64,000 nucleotides of DNA, taken from contig ML991829.1 of NCBI GenBank assembly GCA_010094025.1, positions 124,001-188,000 on the forward strand, written 5' to 3'. The position numbers and the translations under genes are program-made. Positions 32,443 through 43,941 of this stretch are shown here, piece by piece. Positions within the stretch are counted from its first letter, which is position 1, and every line of letters begins with the position of its first letter. A model generated the notes under the pieces. It was given only the letters and a program-made list of their open reading frames with translations. It was not told the DNA's origin and did not search any database. The DNA is from Viridothelium virens. Its lineage: Eukaryota > Ascomycota > Dothideomycetes > Trypetheliales > Trypetheliaceae.

Positions 32443-33873
32443 ATGATGAATGTGCGTACTCTTGATCCTCATGCAATTGCTAATCGCTCACACTTCCAAC
32501 AGAAGCCACAACCCCGTTCTCGCTCCCACTCCCGCAAACCTTCCCGCCAGTCTAAGACCAATCTCAACCACCTCACGCTTGCCCCTCTCACCACAACCCA
32601 ACCTCCCGTCGAGGACTCCACTCACGCCTCATATCCACGAACCTCCTACATCGAAGACAAATCCGCCCCGACCACCCCCAGCATCCTCAGCCGAAGCGGC
32701 AGCCGCAAGCAACTCGCCCCAAACAGCAGCCGCAACCTCAAGAGCCTGGGCCACGGCGGCTTCGGAGACAGCAAATTCGCCGGGCCCGGCCTCACCGCCG
32801 TCGACAGCAGCTTCGCCTACGCAGGCGAGCCCTTCGGCCTCGCCGCCCGCTCCCACCAAGACAACACCACCACCGTCCTCGCCGGCGGCACCCCAAAAGC
32901 CAAGTCCTCCACCGCGCTGAACCCACATGCACCTGCGTCCGCCCCTTCAGACGGCCAGCACCGCCGCCATCACCAGCGCAGTCGCACTGGTGGCTCCATC
33001 CACAGCGCCGCCGCCATCGGCCCTCGACGCGGCGGCGGTGGAGGAGGTGGTGACGCCGCCGCTGCCGATGACACCTGGCTACAGCGGGTCGGCACCGCGA
33101 TCGCGAGCTCGACGCGCGACGCCAAGGGGCAGTCGTGGCTGGTCTCGCGGGCGTCATCCACATCGCTCGTCTCGCATCCGAACGCGTATTCCTCGGACGA
33201 AGAAGACGGACGCTCGCCTGCCGTCGCGTATAAGGGGTTGAAGGGTCCTAGTAGTGGGAGTCGGGCGCAGCTGGACCTTGACGATGAGCTTGGCGTGGCG
33301 AGCCCCCGGTTCTCGCGCCTCGCGAGCCGCAATCCGAGTCAGCCGGCGAGTCGGAGGCAGAGTAGGCGGGGGAGTCGGGCGGAGTTGAGGACGCCGACGG
33401 GGGGGAGGACGCCGGTGAGGGGGCTGGTGGGGATGACGCCGGCGGGGTCGTATTTTGCGGATGTGGATATGGGGGTGGGGGAAGGGGTGGAGGCGGAGGC
33501 GGATTTTGTGGATTTGAGGGAGGACATGGAGGAGGAGCGGCAAGATGAGGATGAGGTGGCACGGTTGACGCGGGAGAGGAGTTCGGGGCTCGGTGGCTGG
33601 GTAGATAAGTTCATTGGGTTGAGCCTATTTAACGTGGATGAGGATCGAGAGGAGAGTGCGGATGAGGCGGTAGCGGGGGAGAGTGCGGAGGATGCGAAAA
33701 ACCGGAAAACCGCAGAATTGAAGAGGAGAAGGGAAGAGAAGGAGCAGCTTCTGGCTAAACAGCAGGCTGCTGAGAAAGAGGGGGCAGTGGAGGTGGAAAG
33801 GCCAAAGGAAGAACAGGGAGGTTGGCAAGATGCTGCTTGGCTGCTGAGTGTAGCATCCAAGATATTGATATAG
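32443..33873 (+). CDS. DUF3984-like low-complexity protein
   Basis: A 9-base first exon (32443-32451, coding MMN) joins 32503-33873, giving 459 aa; the intron has a TTGCTAAT branch site. The start MMNKPQPRSRSHSRKPSRQ, the block LNHLTLAPLTT, the segment SYIEDKSAPTTPSILSRS and the end DAAWLLSVASKILI match what I recall of the fungal DUF3984 family, function unknown. The middle is Ser/Arg/Gly-rich with a GGGGGG tract. Residues of about 385-440 form a charged coiled-coil-like helix (KTAELKRRREEKEQLLAKQQ). The first 200 codons are C-rich and the later ones strongly G-rich on the coding strand. The repeated Ser/Arg motifs suggest phosphorylation, but nothing points to a defined role. Confidence 0.75.
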   Translation: MMNVRTLDPHAIANRSHFQQKPQPRSRSHSRKPSRQSKTNLNHLTLAPLTTTQPPVEDSTHASYPRTSYIEDKSAPTTPSILSRSGSRKQLAPNSSRNLKSLGHGGFGDSKFAGPGLTAVDSSFAYAGEPFGLAARSHQDNTTTVLAGGTPKAKSSTALNPHAPASAPSDGQHRRHHQRSRTGGSIHSAAAIGPRRGGGGGGGDAAAADDTWLQRVGTAIASSTRDAKGQSWLVSRASSTSLVSHPNAYSSDEEDGRSPAVAYKGLKGPSSGSRAQLDLDDELGVASPRFSRLASRNPSQPASRRQSRRGSRAELRTPTGGRTPVRGLVGMTPAGSYFADVDMGVGEGVEAEADFVDLREDMEEERQDEDEVARLTRERSSGLGGWVDKFIGLSLFNVDEDREESADEAVAGESAEDAKNRKTAELKRRREEKEQLLAKQQAAEKEGAVEVERPKEEQGGWQDAAWLLSVASKILI

Positions 33874-36476
33874 AGGACAAGGAAGGGAATTGCTAATATT
33901 GTATCGACGTTTCTCTCTCCCCCTCCTCTATTGTAGGCCTCCTAGAAGCGAAATCTACACCGCGCTGGTCTTACCACTCTTGTGATACGGCTTCACCAGC
34001 CATAGAGTGGAAGAGCAGAGTCTTTACTCAGCAAGTCCAAAAACTTGGAACTCGACCCTTGGTGCAATCATCAAGCTAATTATAGGTAGATTAATGTCGG
34101 CCCCAAAGTTTCGAGGGCTGCTTGATAAGGACCTCAATCGCTGTCCTTGACACCAACAGAATGAGACAGACAGAGATTAAGTAACAAAGACACCATGACA
34201 CAGTGACCTTCGATAGGTGTAAGATCGTGAACCGCTACATCAGTTGCATATGCCATATGCTCTTCGCAAACCGAATCAAGCTGGTGATCTATCATCCCCA
34301 CTCCCAAGGGCTTGCATCTTTCCAGCAAACAGCTCCTCAAATTATTCGTGCTTCTCAAGAGATAAAACAAAGCAGCAATGGAACACGAGACTGAAACTCG
34401 TATGGCCTCAGGACTGCTCACTGACTTGGATTTGCGCATGTATAGTGCAACGGACCTCCCTTCTTTAAGCCCTCGAGGTACTCCGTCACCTCCCACAGGC
34501 ATTCGTCCAACCTTATCAGCACATTTGCTCCCTGAATCTGCTGCTTGGCACCGAATTCCTCAGCGATCGGGACGTCGGCCTCAATTCTCTCGCTAAGATC
34601 ACTTTATAGGCACTAGGTGCTCGTGTACATATAAGCACCATCTTTTCCTCTCCCAGCATGTCCAAAGTCGTCCTGACAAACCATCCTGAAGAACAAATTG
34701 CAGTGCTGTCTAAGACAACAACGATAAGACCTTTGGGACAGCAGAGAATGCTCTAACCGTCGCTGGAGGCCGTTATCACTTCATAAGCGAAAGGCTTGGT
34801 GTCTGTGAGCGGAGTGGTTTCAGGACTCATTTTGCACAGCGCAAGGCTCGTGGGATCTTTAGAAGTTTTCTTGAAGACCTCTCACTTCTTATAACGTCTT
34901 TCTAATATTGGATACGTCAGACTCCTACTCGCTTCTGGCTCGCATGTATGGAAATAGAGTCGTCCACTGGTACCCGTTGGAGAAGCCGTTGCTAGGTCTT
35001 CGATGATGAGGGGAACAGTCAGAGCTACTTGCTCTGCTGCCGGGAGTCATTCGACGCCAGTTCTGAGCTCGTGACTTCGAATAAAAAGATATAGCCGGAG
35101 TCTTACGTATGCATCGAAGATACCGGGGTGTTTGCAAGTTGTAGGGAAAGGTATTCCTGTGAATTACGGATCTTGTCAGCATAGGCCAGTAGAGACAAGG
35201 GAGGGTATGTTGTACCGACCCCCAGTATCTTTCGACCGAGGAGTATTCCTGAAGCCAAGGTTTTCAAGTGTGCCGAACGCGAGGATCACATTATCATTTG
35301 CCCAGGAGGTATACCTTAGGCAGGTAGTAGGGTCCTTCCATCCTACAGTACAACGGACGGCGCAGGCGGGTCGGAACGCGGGATGTGGCCCGAAGGGTCA
35401 ATGACCCAAACCTCTGGAATCCTCCAAGTATGTACCTACGTCTCTACATGGCTTTTGGGCTTCCTTGACCTCGCCCTGGCAGATCTCCTTGTCGAGGGCG
35501 CAACATCAGACTGGTTTTCCACATCGATTGAACGGGACGGGTCTATTATCAGCAATATCAAGGCCTATCCCTAGGTAAAGGCCATGTCCAGCACGGAACA
35601 ATCCTGTTGTGTAATACTTCGTCGAGATGCCATTTTCAATCCAGCAAACCTCATGGAATGTCGCCTATCAGCATTGCATGTTGCTCATGAAAAACGAGTA
35701 TTTGGTAAGTGAATAGATGCAACGTCTTTGACTGGGGCATACTTCATGGCACCAGCTACCGCGGCGGTCATGCATGACGCTGACCGAGTTTTTGATCTGG
35801 ACCCTTCACCCGTGTATTGTGGCCTCCAATCGAACACAGGCTGCGGCACGTACGACCATTCTACTCTACTCTACTCTGGCCGACGCCGCATTTTTCTGTG
35901 CGTCCGTAATGATGAGGTCCATACAGGATGGCATTGGTACGGGTTCGCCGGCTCTTAACGCAAGGCGGGCAATGACGGAACAATTGTAGATCAGCTCTCG
36001 GAGACAACCCACTGGTATTCATATCATTCAAGTCGCCAGCGACATCTTCCTCATTCGTGGGATCCTCCCGTTCTTCAAGCCAGGGTAAAATCCCATGCAG
36101 CGCCAATATTAATCGACAATTTGCCACGAGCTACCTCGAGAAATGGCCAATGCTTGGATGGCGTGCTTTTTGAGAAGTCCTCTTGATATTATGCATCTGT
36201 ATCTGATCGATAAGCCAGAAATACAAACACTAGCCCCTCTTAGCAGCTCCGAGAAATGACGCGCTCTACATGGGTACATGCAGGTCAAAGGCACAGCAAG
36301 GGCCTTTTTTCGCTTTCGAATTGGCTTCGCATGTTCCCTTTCCCGCTTCAACTTCACACCTCCTGCTTCTATACAACTCTCGTATAGCTTTGATCTCCAC
36401 ACCCTATTTGTCTTGATGGATTCGGATCCCTGAACTACTGCTGTTCTCTGCGAAACGCTGAACGTCACGAAGGGCC
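33874..36476. other. Long gene-poor region
   Basis: About 2.6 kb without a supported gene. A 72-codon frame at 34378 (+) begins plausibly (MEHETETRMASGLLTDLDL), but I can neither extend it nor recognise it. The right end carries the promoter of the MFS transporter. Confidence 0.4.
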
Positions 36477-38142
36477 ATGACAGGCTCCCTTAAGTCCACT
36501 GAAAAGAATTCCCTAGAGACAGTAGCGGTCGATGAAGGGGCAGATGCGACTGATGGTTATGTTATCGATGCGAGCCTTTACCCGGACAATGCCGCAGGGT
36601 TAAAGACAACGTCCGATGGCAAGATCGTGCTCATCCCACAGCCCTCGAATGACCCTAACGATCCCCTGAATTGGAGCAAGCGTAAGAAGTTTTGGGTTCT
36701 CGCAGTCATCACATATACAGCCTTTTTGCCCGACTACACCTCCGGGGCCGGGAACATTCTCCCGATCCCTCAAGCCCAGTAAGTATCCCCTGCCATCTTC
36801 TGCCAGATTATCTCGGAGAGATCGCTGACGTGGGATTGATAGTGAGTGGAACCTGACGCAATACACTCTTCAGCATGCTGTGATAGGCAATCTTTTCTGT
36901 TTGGGTGCCAGTGGACTCTTCGCCGTGACATTGGCCAACTACTTTGGGCGACTGCCGGTACTCCTGGTTTTCCAAAGCATCTCGCTTGCTACATGCGCCT
37001 GGGGTGCCGCCTCAACCAGCTTCAAATCGTTCGAGGCAGCGCGTATCCTCAACGGTCTTTTCGAGAGCTGTACGCAAGGTGCTGGAATTCTGTGGATCAA
37101 GGACATGTTCTTCTTCCACGAACATCCCCGCTTCATCAACATTCTCGAATTTCCAGTGATCCTGAGTCCGTACTTGGGACCTCTGATTTCCTCCTTCATC
37201 CTGTACAAGACTAGATGGCAATGGACTATGTGGCTTGCGACCATGATGTGGGCAGTTGGCTGGATCCTCATCTTGTTTACCGACGAGACTCTGTACGATC
37301 GCCACGTGAGTTACCACGCCCCACGCGGCCCACATTGGAAGCGCGTCCTTGGTATCGAACAGGCAAAGAGTTTGAAGAATAGAAGCTTTATTGAAGCGGT
37401 TATGCGGCCACTCATTGCCCTATCCAAAATCCCTGTGTTATTGGTGGTCATTTATTATTTCCTCAATTTTGCTTGGGTCATTGGTGTGAATACAACTGTC
37501 AGCATCTGGTTGACCGACTATTACAACTTCAACGGGAAGAATCTTGGTGTGTTTTATCATTGTGACATCATGGCCAAATGGAATGTTCCGAGACTAACTT
37601 TTCAAGGATTCTTCTACTTTTTTGGTCCAATAGGCGTCTTCATCGGCTTCTTCATTGGCCACTGGGCTCATGATGCATATGCAAACTTCTTCGCTCGGCG
37701 TCACGGTGGTCGCATCTTGCCGGAAGCTCGTCTCACTTTGACCTATCCAGCAACGTTTATCATGGCTGTCGCGCTATTGATTCTCGGCTTCGCCATTCAA
37801 CGTCGATGGCACTACATGGTGCTCGCTATTTGTTCTGCGACGCAGTGCGTGGGTGTCATGATTGCAACAACAGCCGTGAGTGCATATCTGTTAGACTGCT
37901 TCCCGGAAGGCGCAGGAGAGATAAATGCCTGGGTCAGTATAAGCAGGGCTTGGGGTGGATTTATGGCAACTTATATCCAGCTGCCGTGGGTGCAGATAAT
38001 GGGGAGTGCGAAAGCGATGGGTATCCAGACAGCCATCACCGGTGCCGCTGCATTGATAATTGTTTTTTTACAAGTATATGGCCAGAAGATTCGAGCCGCC
38101 CAAGGCAGGATGGTGTTCAGGAAAGAGGGTTTGGACAGATGA
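36477..38142 (+). CDS. Major facilitator superfamily transporter
   Basis: Exons 36477-36778, 36843-37546 and 37607-38142 give 513 aa. After a polar 65-residue cytosolic start comes NDPNDPLNWSKRKKFWVLAV, the standard DHA1-type entry to the first membrane helix, then about 11-12 hydrophobic spans. One is TLANYFGRLPVLLVFQSI, holding the family Gly-Arg loop between helices 2 and 3, and EAARILNGLFESCTQG follows. A central cytosolic loop precedes SIWLTDYYNFNGKNLGFFYFFG, created by removing a 60-base intron (GACTAAC branch site). Without splicing the frame stays open but adds a polar stretch inside a membrane region. Relatives carry drugs, polyamines or other small molecules; the substrate cannot be told. 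Confidence 0.88.
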
Positions 38143-38717
38143 ACGTATCAAGCCGGCTAATCCGCATACAATAGCATGTCAAAGAAACCTGGTCAGGTGC
38201 CTGTATCAACTAGAGAGTGAAAATTCCTTCAAGGTGTCCCCGGTTGGCCAGACTATGAGATCGCAGGGAAAGTCATTTTCTGCAGATAATACTCTTTACA
38301 ATGAAATCAGGCTCATACGAACTCCAATTCCATCCTTGCATAGAGAATCACTGTGAACAACGATAGTTTGAAACTCATTTTCTCGGTGTAGGTGTTGATT
38401 GGAGAGTCCATTGCGGCCCTATGTGCATATAGAGGCTCAAAGCTAGACTTGAGAGAGAGAATATATTGAGTCTCTCTAGATACAACACACTATACATGAC
38501 TCTGGCATTTTAGCTAGTCGTTTTGGGCTTTGTTATTCAACCTGAGTGAATTCCTACAAACCGCAAATAGGTCGCCTCTTCTTCCCTACATACCTACTCT
38601 AGCGTGCATTTATTCCGGTCAGAGGGGGACCTTAGCGGCTAGCACATGGTTTGCTCAGCTAAATCAGACTTCTGAAAGAAAAGTGTTCATTTTTCGACAT
38701 ATAGTCATCCTACCGTC
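38143..38717. other. Intergenic stretch
   Basis: 575 bases, converging with the uncharacterised ORF on the other strand. It includes a short inverted motif around GAGAGAGAATATATTGAGTC; no gene seen. Confidence 0.4.
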
Positions 38718-39332
38718 TTACCAGGGCAACACGGCGGGCGAAAGCACTGTCAGTGTCTCTTGTGGAATGATTCCTACCCATATTTTCACTGTCAGTATAC
38801 GATAGAAGAAATAGCAGCTTGTACCGCCTAGGCTATTAGCAAGAGCGCGGTGCCTTTTTCCGTACTCTGCCCATCTGCTTAGATTTCTCTCCACGCTGTC
38901 TCTTTCTTTAGTGCTTGAGTCGCAGATAAAAGCAGCTACGAATGCAACTGCCTCGGCCGTTATATCATATCGGTCTGACATAGACAGTGCGGACATGACA
39001 TCATAGTACGTTGTTGTTACAAACCGCCATACAACCTCATTTGACACAAGTGATGACTGTACATGGCAGGTATGGCCATAGAACTCCGCAAGAGAAGAGG
39101 GTATGTGCAAAGCACTAGTGCAAAGAAAAGTGTGAGGTTCTGCCTTCCATTGATTAAACAGATCAACAATGTCTGTTGGAAGCTTGACTTCGTCCGCACT
39201 GTATTGGCGCAGTTGCCACAGCTTATCTCGGCGACGGCTTTTTTTTTTTTTTTGGTTCACATTTGGCTCCTGTGGTTTCACTCGCTTCTTGTTGGAGAGT
39301 AAACGGTCTGTTGTCGGCTTAGATTTAAGCAA
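38718..39332 (-). CDS. Uncharacterised protein, 204 codons
   Basis: I do not recognise this protein. The frame is open for 204 codons in a region where chance frames are short, and the sequence looks protein-like. A basic start (including a KKKK run encoded by a 15-base homopolymer at 39239-39253) is followed by RRRDKLWQLRQYSADEVKLP, and amphipathic helices continue to RWAEYGKRHRALANSLGG. A 54-base segment near the 3' end (38800-38747) has GT-AG ends and is in frame, so the last residues may be spliced to FFYLLSPAVLPW. The homopolymer makes the N-terminus sensitive to slippage or sequencing error. No membrane span or signal peptide. Confidence 0.5.
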   Translation of the reverse strand: MLKSKPTTDRLLSNKKRVKPQEPNVNQKKKKSRRRDKLWQLRQYSADEVKLPTDIVDLFNQWKAEPHTFLCTSALHIPSSLAEFYGHTCHVQSSLVSNEVVWRFVTTTYYDVMSALSMSDRYDITAEAVAFVAAFICDSSTKERDSVERNLSRWAEYGKRHRALANSLGGTSCYFFYRILTVKIWVGIIPQETLTVLSPAVLPW

Positions 39333-40192
39333 TGTCTTGAAGGCACTCTGCGCACTCTCATTGAGAGCATGAAATGCGGTCCCATATTGCTGAATATACT
39401 AGAAAGTCGTTGGTTCACATCTCACAATGCGCCGGTCTTTTCGTCAGGTACCTCTTCGTTGGAGAGCAAAGCTTCCAAAGTCGAGACTTCCAAATCCGAC
39501 CTCAGCGTCTTGCTAAGCTCGGCACCCATCGAGATAGATTAGAACATTCGAGACACGCGAAGCATAAGATGCAAGGCAAAGACGCAAGGCAAAGACGCAA
39601 AGCAGAACGTACGCAAGGCGGGCATAAAACACACCTTACTCAATCCGCGAAACAAGATGTGCAGCACACTTCGTTTTCCCGTTCAGGCGTGGCCGAAGCG
39701 GGAAAACGGCTAGGGTGAGTTCGCTTCCGTGCGGCCATTTAGAATCCTTCGGAAGACTTACCCGGCACCCGGCTTGTCACTTACCCTAGCAATGCATGAT
39801 CCATCTTGGAGGATCGTCGTGAAGACTTGATCCTACTATTCATTTGGAGAATTTTCGGCTCTTCAACGCTCTTCTATCTGCTACATGCCATTTGACTTTT
39901 CCTCGAAGCGTCCATTCATGTGATATCATTAGAATCTGTTTCCGACGTTCGCACCACCCCAACACTTGGCTACTTCGGCTGTCTAATGAGGCGCTTTCGA
40001 TGATTTCTGGCCATTATCGGTTAGAGCAATGATCAAGAAGTGGATGCTCACGTTCTGCGAGACCGAAATGTCTATCAAAACAATATTGCCTTATTTCAAT
40101 AAACCATGAGTCTTGCTGCCTAGTCCTGTGCTTGTCTGTTGCATTGCGAACAACCTGACTTGCAGCTCGCCTCCCGATTTCTGACTGGTGCA
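39333..40192. other. Gene-poor stretch between the unknown ORF and the Ras fragment
   Basis: No gene recognised apart from a short tandem repeat listed separately. The frame at 39374-39718 contains that repeat and is rich in Arg, Gln and Lys, as expected from it. Confidence 0.4.
39571..39608. repeat. Short tandem repeat, 13-base unit
   Basis: Two exact copies of GCAAGGCAAAGAC (39571-39583 and 39584-39596) followed by a diverged third (GCAAAGCAGAAC). Simple local duplication; no link to a mobile element is seen. Confidence 0.7.
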
Positions 40193-40426
40193 ATGTCCGC
40201 TTTCAAGCTTGCGGTTCTGGGCAAGGCTGATGCTGGGAAAACTGCACTTATATTGCAGAGAGGCATTGGAAGTCTCAACGCACTCACTAGGCTAATCCTC
40301 TTGTAGTTCTGCATGAACCAATTTGTGGAGAGTTATGAACCCACAATTGAAGATTCATATCGCGGAATGGCTCACATTAATGGAAAGCCATATTTCTTTG
40401 ATGTCAATGTAGTTTGTGAGGAGTAA
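40193..40426 (+). pseudogene. Fragment of a Ras-family small GTPase gene
   Basis: From the ATG at 40193, 22 codons read MSAFKLAVLGKADAGKTALI, a Ras P-loop (GxxxxGKT), ending LILQ. At 40307 the frame resumes as FCMNQFVESYEPTIEDSYRG, an excellent Ras switch-I and effector loop, then INGKPYFFDVN, after which resemblance fades just before the DTAGQEE position and a stop appears at 40424. Between lie 48 bases (40259-40306) shaped like an intron, with GGCTAAT branch site and TTGTAG acceptor at the usual Ras intron site, but the donor reads AG instead of GT. Switch II, the NKxD and SAK guanine-binding motifs and the prenylated CAAX end are absent downstream. The spliced sequence is closest to Ras-2/RasB-type proteins (FVETYDPTIEDSYR). 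A truncated, decayed copy of a host gene. Confidence 0.78.
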
Positions 40427-41064
40427 TAAATTCCAGTTTTAAACTCACTGCAATTTTCGATTCTCACGATGTTCACTAAAGTCCATCAATGAAGATTATT
40501 TCAAGTGTGGGAATGCATAAGGTAAGAGGTACCTATATACTGGAGCCACACTACCGACGCCTACCCGCCCTTACCCAGTTCCAGTCCATCAGCAACTTGT
40601 GCCAAGCCACACGATGCCATGCTCTCTTTGGTCGGCAGTTATCTGCAGTACTCCGAACTGTGCGATGGCTTACGAGCTGTATCCACCGACTTGCGAGCTG
40701 CGATGGACGAAAGATGATAATTGGCTACTTCTTGACAGCTTCAAGTCTTCAACAACTCATTCGAACGGCAGTGAAGTCATGTCTGTGTGTTTCGGGCAAT
40801 GTCTTTGCTCCATAAATGAGTTCCCCCAGCCAGCCCTGTTCACTTCTCCCTTCTTTCCTACAATTCACTTCTGCTTTACCACTGCTTCCCAACCGCCTGC
40901 GTTGGAACAACCCCCATCCCTCTCTCTCTCTCCTCTTATCCCTTCCTTCACACCAACTCACACATCCAAAAAACACGCGCACACTCATACTTACGAGCAG
41001 GGACCAGGGACCTTTCTTCATCCTTGGTCTTCCTCAAATTCGTTTGGTCTAGGTCGAGTGAGAC
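40427..41064. other. Intergenic stretch before the small membrane-protein gene
   Basis: 638 bases. The final 200 are a C/T-rich tract typical of fungal promoters and leaders. No further Ras sequence recognised. Confidence 0.45.
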
Positions 41065-41871
41065 ATGCCTAACGACCTCGAGCAACAACCGCTTCCTCAG
41101 TCCGGCTCTGGCACTAGCATCCGGTTCCCCAGACTTAAGCGGATATGGACTTTTATCGTCGACAACCGGTATGCCGTGGTGATTAACATTCTACTCGTTG
41201 CCAACCTCGTCGTCCTCTGGGCTCGGTACGAGACGCCTGACAACATGAGCACCGTACTTAAAACTGCGATGGGAGTATGGTTTGCAGCTGTGGTCGTTCT
41301 TGCTGAAATAGTTTTCATCGATGTCGTTTCCGTTGGCCCCCAAGGTGACTTGTACGTATCTCCACACCTGAAGTTCCACTCCACCAGCTCACTTGTCTCT
41401 CTTTGTAGCCATTTGACTACGATTGCCCGCTGGATCTTTGTTGTCTGTTGTACCAGACTGGTGCATATCGGCCAGCCTCCTCCGTGGGTCGAGATGCCGA
41501 CCATCATTAACGCCGGTCTTCTTTTCGGCTGGGCTTGGGATCGCCTGCTTTCCAGAAATGGGGATATCCAGGCCGCCCCCAACAATGATGATAGTAGCAT
41601 CCAAGAAAGTGACGCTGCCGACCAAGGGAGTGGTCAGGATGTTCCACATACCGATGATCATATGACGTTGGGAATTCCTGATGCCACTTGTGGCCCTTCT
41701 CTTGCGACTAGCGGTCTCAACGGGACCCCTTCCTCAGCGCCTCCAGATGCAAGAAAGAGCCTCGGCCAGACCACTCCTAGCAGGAGCGGAGGGAATGCCA
41801 AGAAGACTCGTCGCCGGCGACAGAAGAAAGGCCGTGCCGAACCTGTCCCCTCACTCCACCATGAAGGATGA
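41065..41871 (+). CDS. Small membrane protein of unknown function
   Basis: Exons 41065-41351 and 41409-41871 give 249 aa; the 57-base intron is in frame and the unspliced form would be 268 aa. I do not recognise a family. Three or four hydrophobic stretches are visible: YAVVINILLVANLVVLWARY (about residues 35-54), VWFAAVVVLAEIVFIDVVSV (71-90), IARWIFVVCCTRLVHIG after the splice, and MPTIINAGLLFGWAWDRLL. The C-terminal 90 residues are polar and acidic to neutral, then end in a basic cluster (KKTRRRRQKKGRAEP) that should lie in the cytosol or bind nucleic acid or acidic lipid. The promoter is strongly pyrimidine-rich, which suggests steady expression. Confidence 0.68.
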   Translation: MPNDLEQQPLPQSGSGTSIRFPRLKRIWTFIVDNRYAVVINILLVANLVVLWARYETPDNMSTVLKTAMGVWFAAVVVLAEIVFIDVVSVGPQGDLYVSPHLKFHSTSSLVSLCSHLTTIARWIFVVCCTRLVHIGQPPPWVEMPTIINAGLLFGWAWDRLLSRNGDIQAAPNNDDSSIQESDAADQGSGQDVPHTDDHMTLGIPDATCGPSLATSGLNGTPSSAPPDARKSLGQTTPSRSGGNAKKTRRRRQKKGRAEPVPSLHHEG

Positions 41872-42664
41872 AGATGAATGGGATCTCACCCGTGTCATGA
41901 GAACCCATGAAATAATTTTCCACCTGTCTGTTCAACGCCAATGTCGAGAAGTACGTTCCTAGGAAGGCTCTCCCCAACATCTCTTTATTTTGAGACGTGC
42001 GAGTGAAGTTAATGGAAGAGGCGCGAAGATACAATATGTGCGTATGTGTATGTATGCGCAAATGTGTGCTGGCGTTTGGATGATGCTGCGGCGTGTGGAC
42101 TCTGAGCACTGTCGTTTCAGTATCATTGTGCTAGAATCATTCATTTCTTCAGTCTTGTCTGCAAGTATGTTGTTCTTCTGTCTGGGTGCCTTTTCCTTAC
42201 GTGCTCCGCAGTATCTGCGCGTCAGGGAGCAGCGTTTCTCTTCAATTCTGGATGGTTTCGAGGGCAATTACTTCGTGCCGATTTGCGTACATAGAGCGGA
42301 GAGTCTGCCTTTTGCCTTTTCACTCCTTATATATTTCTTTAGCATGTACTTGCGTATAGACTGGGATCTACTGCCAGAGATTTGTTAGCGACGTCTTCAT
42401 AGTTAGCCTCGCTGCATATGCGCATGCCCGATAAAGCCACTGTTGTGTGTTTCGCCTGTATGTTTCGTGTTCATCTTAACCAACCGACTCTACTACCTAG
42501 GTAAACGTCTTTGGAGCTTGGAGGTTGATGAGGATCGTTGAAGTTCGAACGCCTGAAGTTATCGTCGGACCCTAGTGCCGCAGCTTTCGTCCCAGGACTA
42601 AAAAGTTTCTAGCCTCACCTCAACCTCCATCACCCACATATCCCCATTCCCTTACAACCCAACA
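41872..42664. other. Intergenic stretch
   Basis: 793 bases between same-strand genes, with a TG/TA-rich microsatellite-like patch near 42035-42065. The 132-codon frame from 41990 has no recognisable content. Confidence 0.45.
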
Positions 42665-43716
42665 ATGGCATCCAAACATCCCCTCCCCCCCTCCTTTCTC
42701 CCTTCAAACATCCTATTCCCTCGTCGCTCAACCTCCCTCCGACCTCCTCACCACCCACACCACCAGCAACGAGGCATCAAATCCATCTCCCCCGTCCGCC
42801 CCAACCGCTTCAACCACGACCCCTCCCTCCCTCCCCTCGGCAGCACCAAAACCGCCGCCTACAACCGCCTCCTCGCAGCCGACACCCTCCCTCTGCGCAC
42901 CGGCGCCCTCGCAACCAAATCAGGGATGACCGCTCTCTACGACCCGGTCACAGGCGCCCGCACCCCGTGCACCGTCCTCCAGCTCGACCGCAACGAGGTG
43001 ATCTACCACAAGACGCGCGCGCGGCACGGTTACAATGCTGTGCAGGTTGGGTGTGGGTGGCGACAGCCGCGGAACTTGGGGCGGCCGCTGCTGGGGCATT
43101 TGGAGCGGGCGGGAGTGAGTGCCAAGAAGGAGATTGCGGAGTTTCGGGTGAAGGGGGAGAAAGGGCTACGGAGTAGTGAGGTTGGGGCTAGTATTGGGGC
43201 TGGGTGGTTTCAGGAGGGGCAGTTTGTGGATACGAGGAGTAAGAGTCGGGGGATGGGGTTTGCGGGGGTGAGTTTTGAGGTGGAGCGGAGTTGGGGAGAG
43301 GAGGCTAATGTGATGGTGTTTAGGGTATGAAACGACACGGATTCGGCGGTCAGCCAGCCTCCCATGGTGTCTCATTGACTCATCGGTCGATGGGTTCGGC
43401 GGGTGGTGGACAGGGCAGTGGATCGCGCGTGCATCCTGGGAAGAAAATGCCTGGCAGGATGGGTGGTGAACAGGTGACGATACAGAATCTCAAGGTGCTC
43501 AAGGTTGATGAGGAGAATGGGCTGGTTGTTGTGAATGGTATGTCGTCTAGTATGAAGGTGCAGGTGTCCAAGCTGACAACATGTATAGGATGCGTGAGTG
43601 GGCCAAAAGGGTGTCTCGTGAAAATTCAGGACGCCATAAAGAAGCCATGGCCTGAAGTCTTGCCAGGACCTCCTTTACCTGAGACGGTAGCAGAGCCTCT
43701 AAGAGCGACAACTTGA
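42665..43716 (+). CDS. MRPL9: Mitochondrial large-subunit ribosomal protein uL3m
   Basis: Exons 42665-43267, 43324-43537 and 43589-43716 give 314 aa. The first 60 residues are a Pro/His/Ser-rich presequence. The uL3 core follows: [48 protein letters not shown] joined by splicing to [34 protein letters not shown], and a final [14 protein letters not shown]. The splice joins restore the highly conserved GFAGGMKRHGF and [11 protein letters not shown]. uL3m binds 23S-like rRNA near the peptidyl-transferase centre and the GTPase-associated site in mitoribosomes. The first exon shifts from C-rich to strongly G-rich near 43010. Confidence 0.92.
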
Positions 43717-43941
43717 GGATAACGACGATACTTTCACGGTTGTAAATACCTTCTTAAAACTGTGTTCGTACAGAATTAGCATGGCGCTGGTATGGCAGTA
43801 ATGTCATCGGTTGTACTAATAGGACACTTGCTGCAGACCTAAGGGTATGCATTAGACAGCCAATAGGAGGTATAGAATAAGAATCTTGACCCAACTAAAC
43901 GAGTATTTCAAGCATCTTGCGACATGACATCAAAGCTGTTC

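Noticed and set aside
34378-34596. 72-codon plus-strand frame starting MEHETETRMASG
   Set aside because: Plausible start but ends without a domain, and no splice donor leads to a recognisable continuation.
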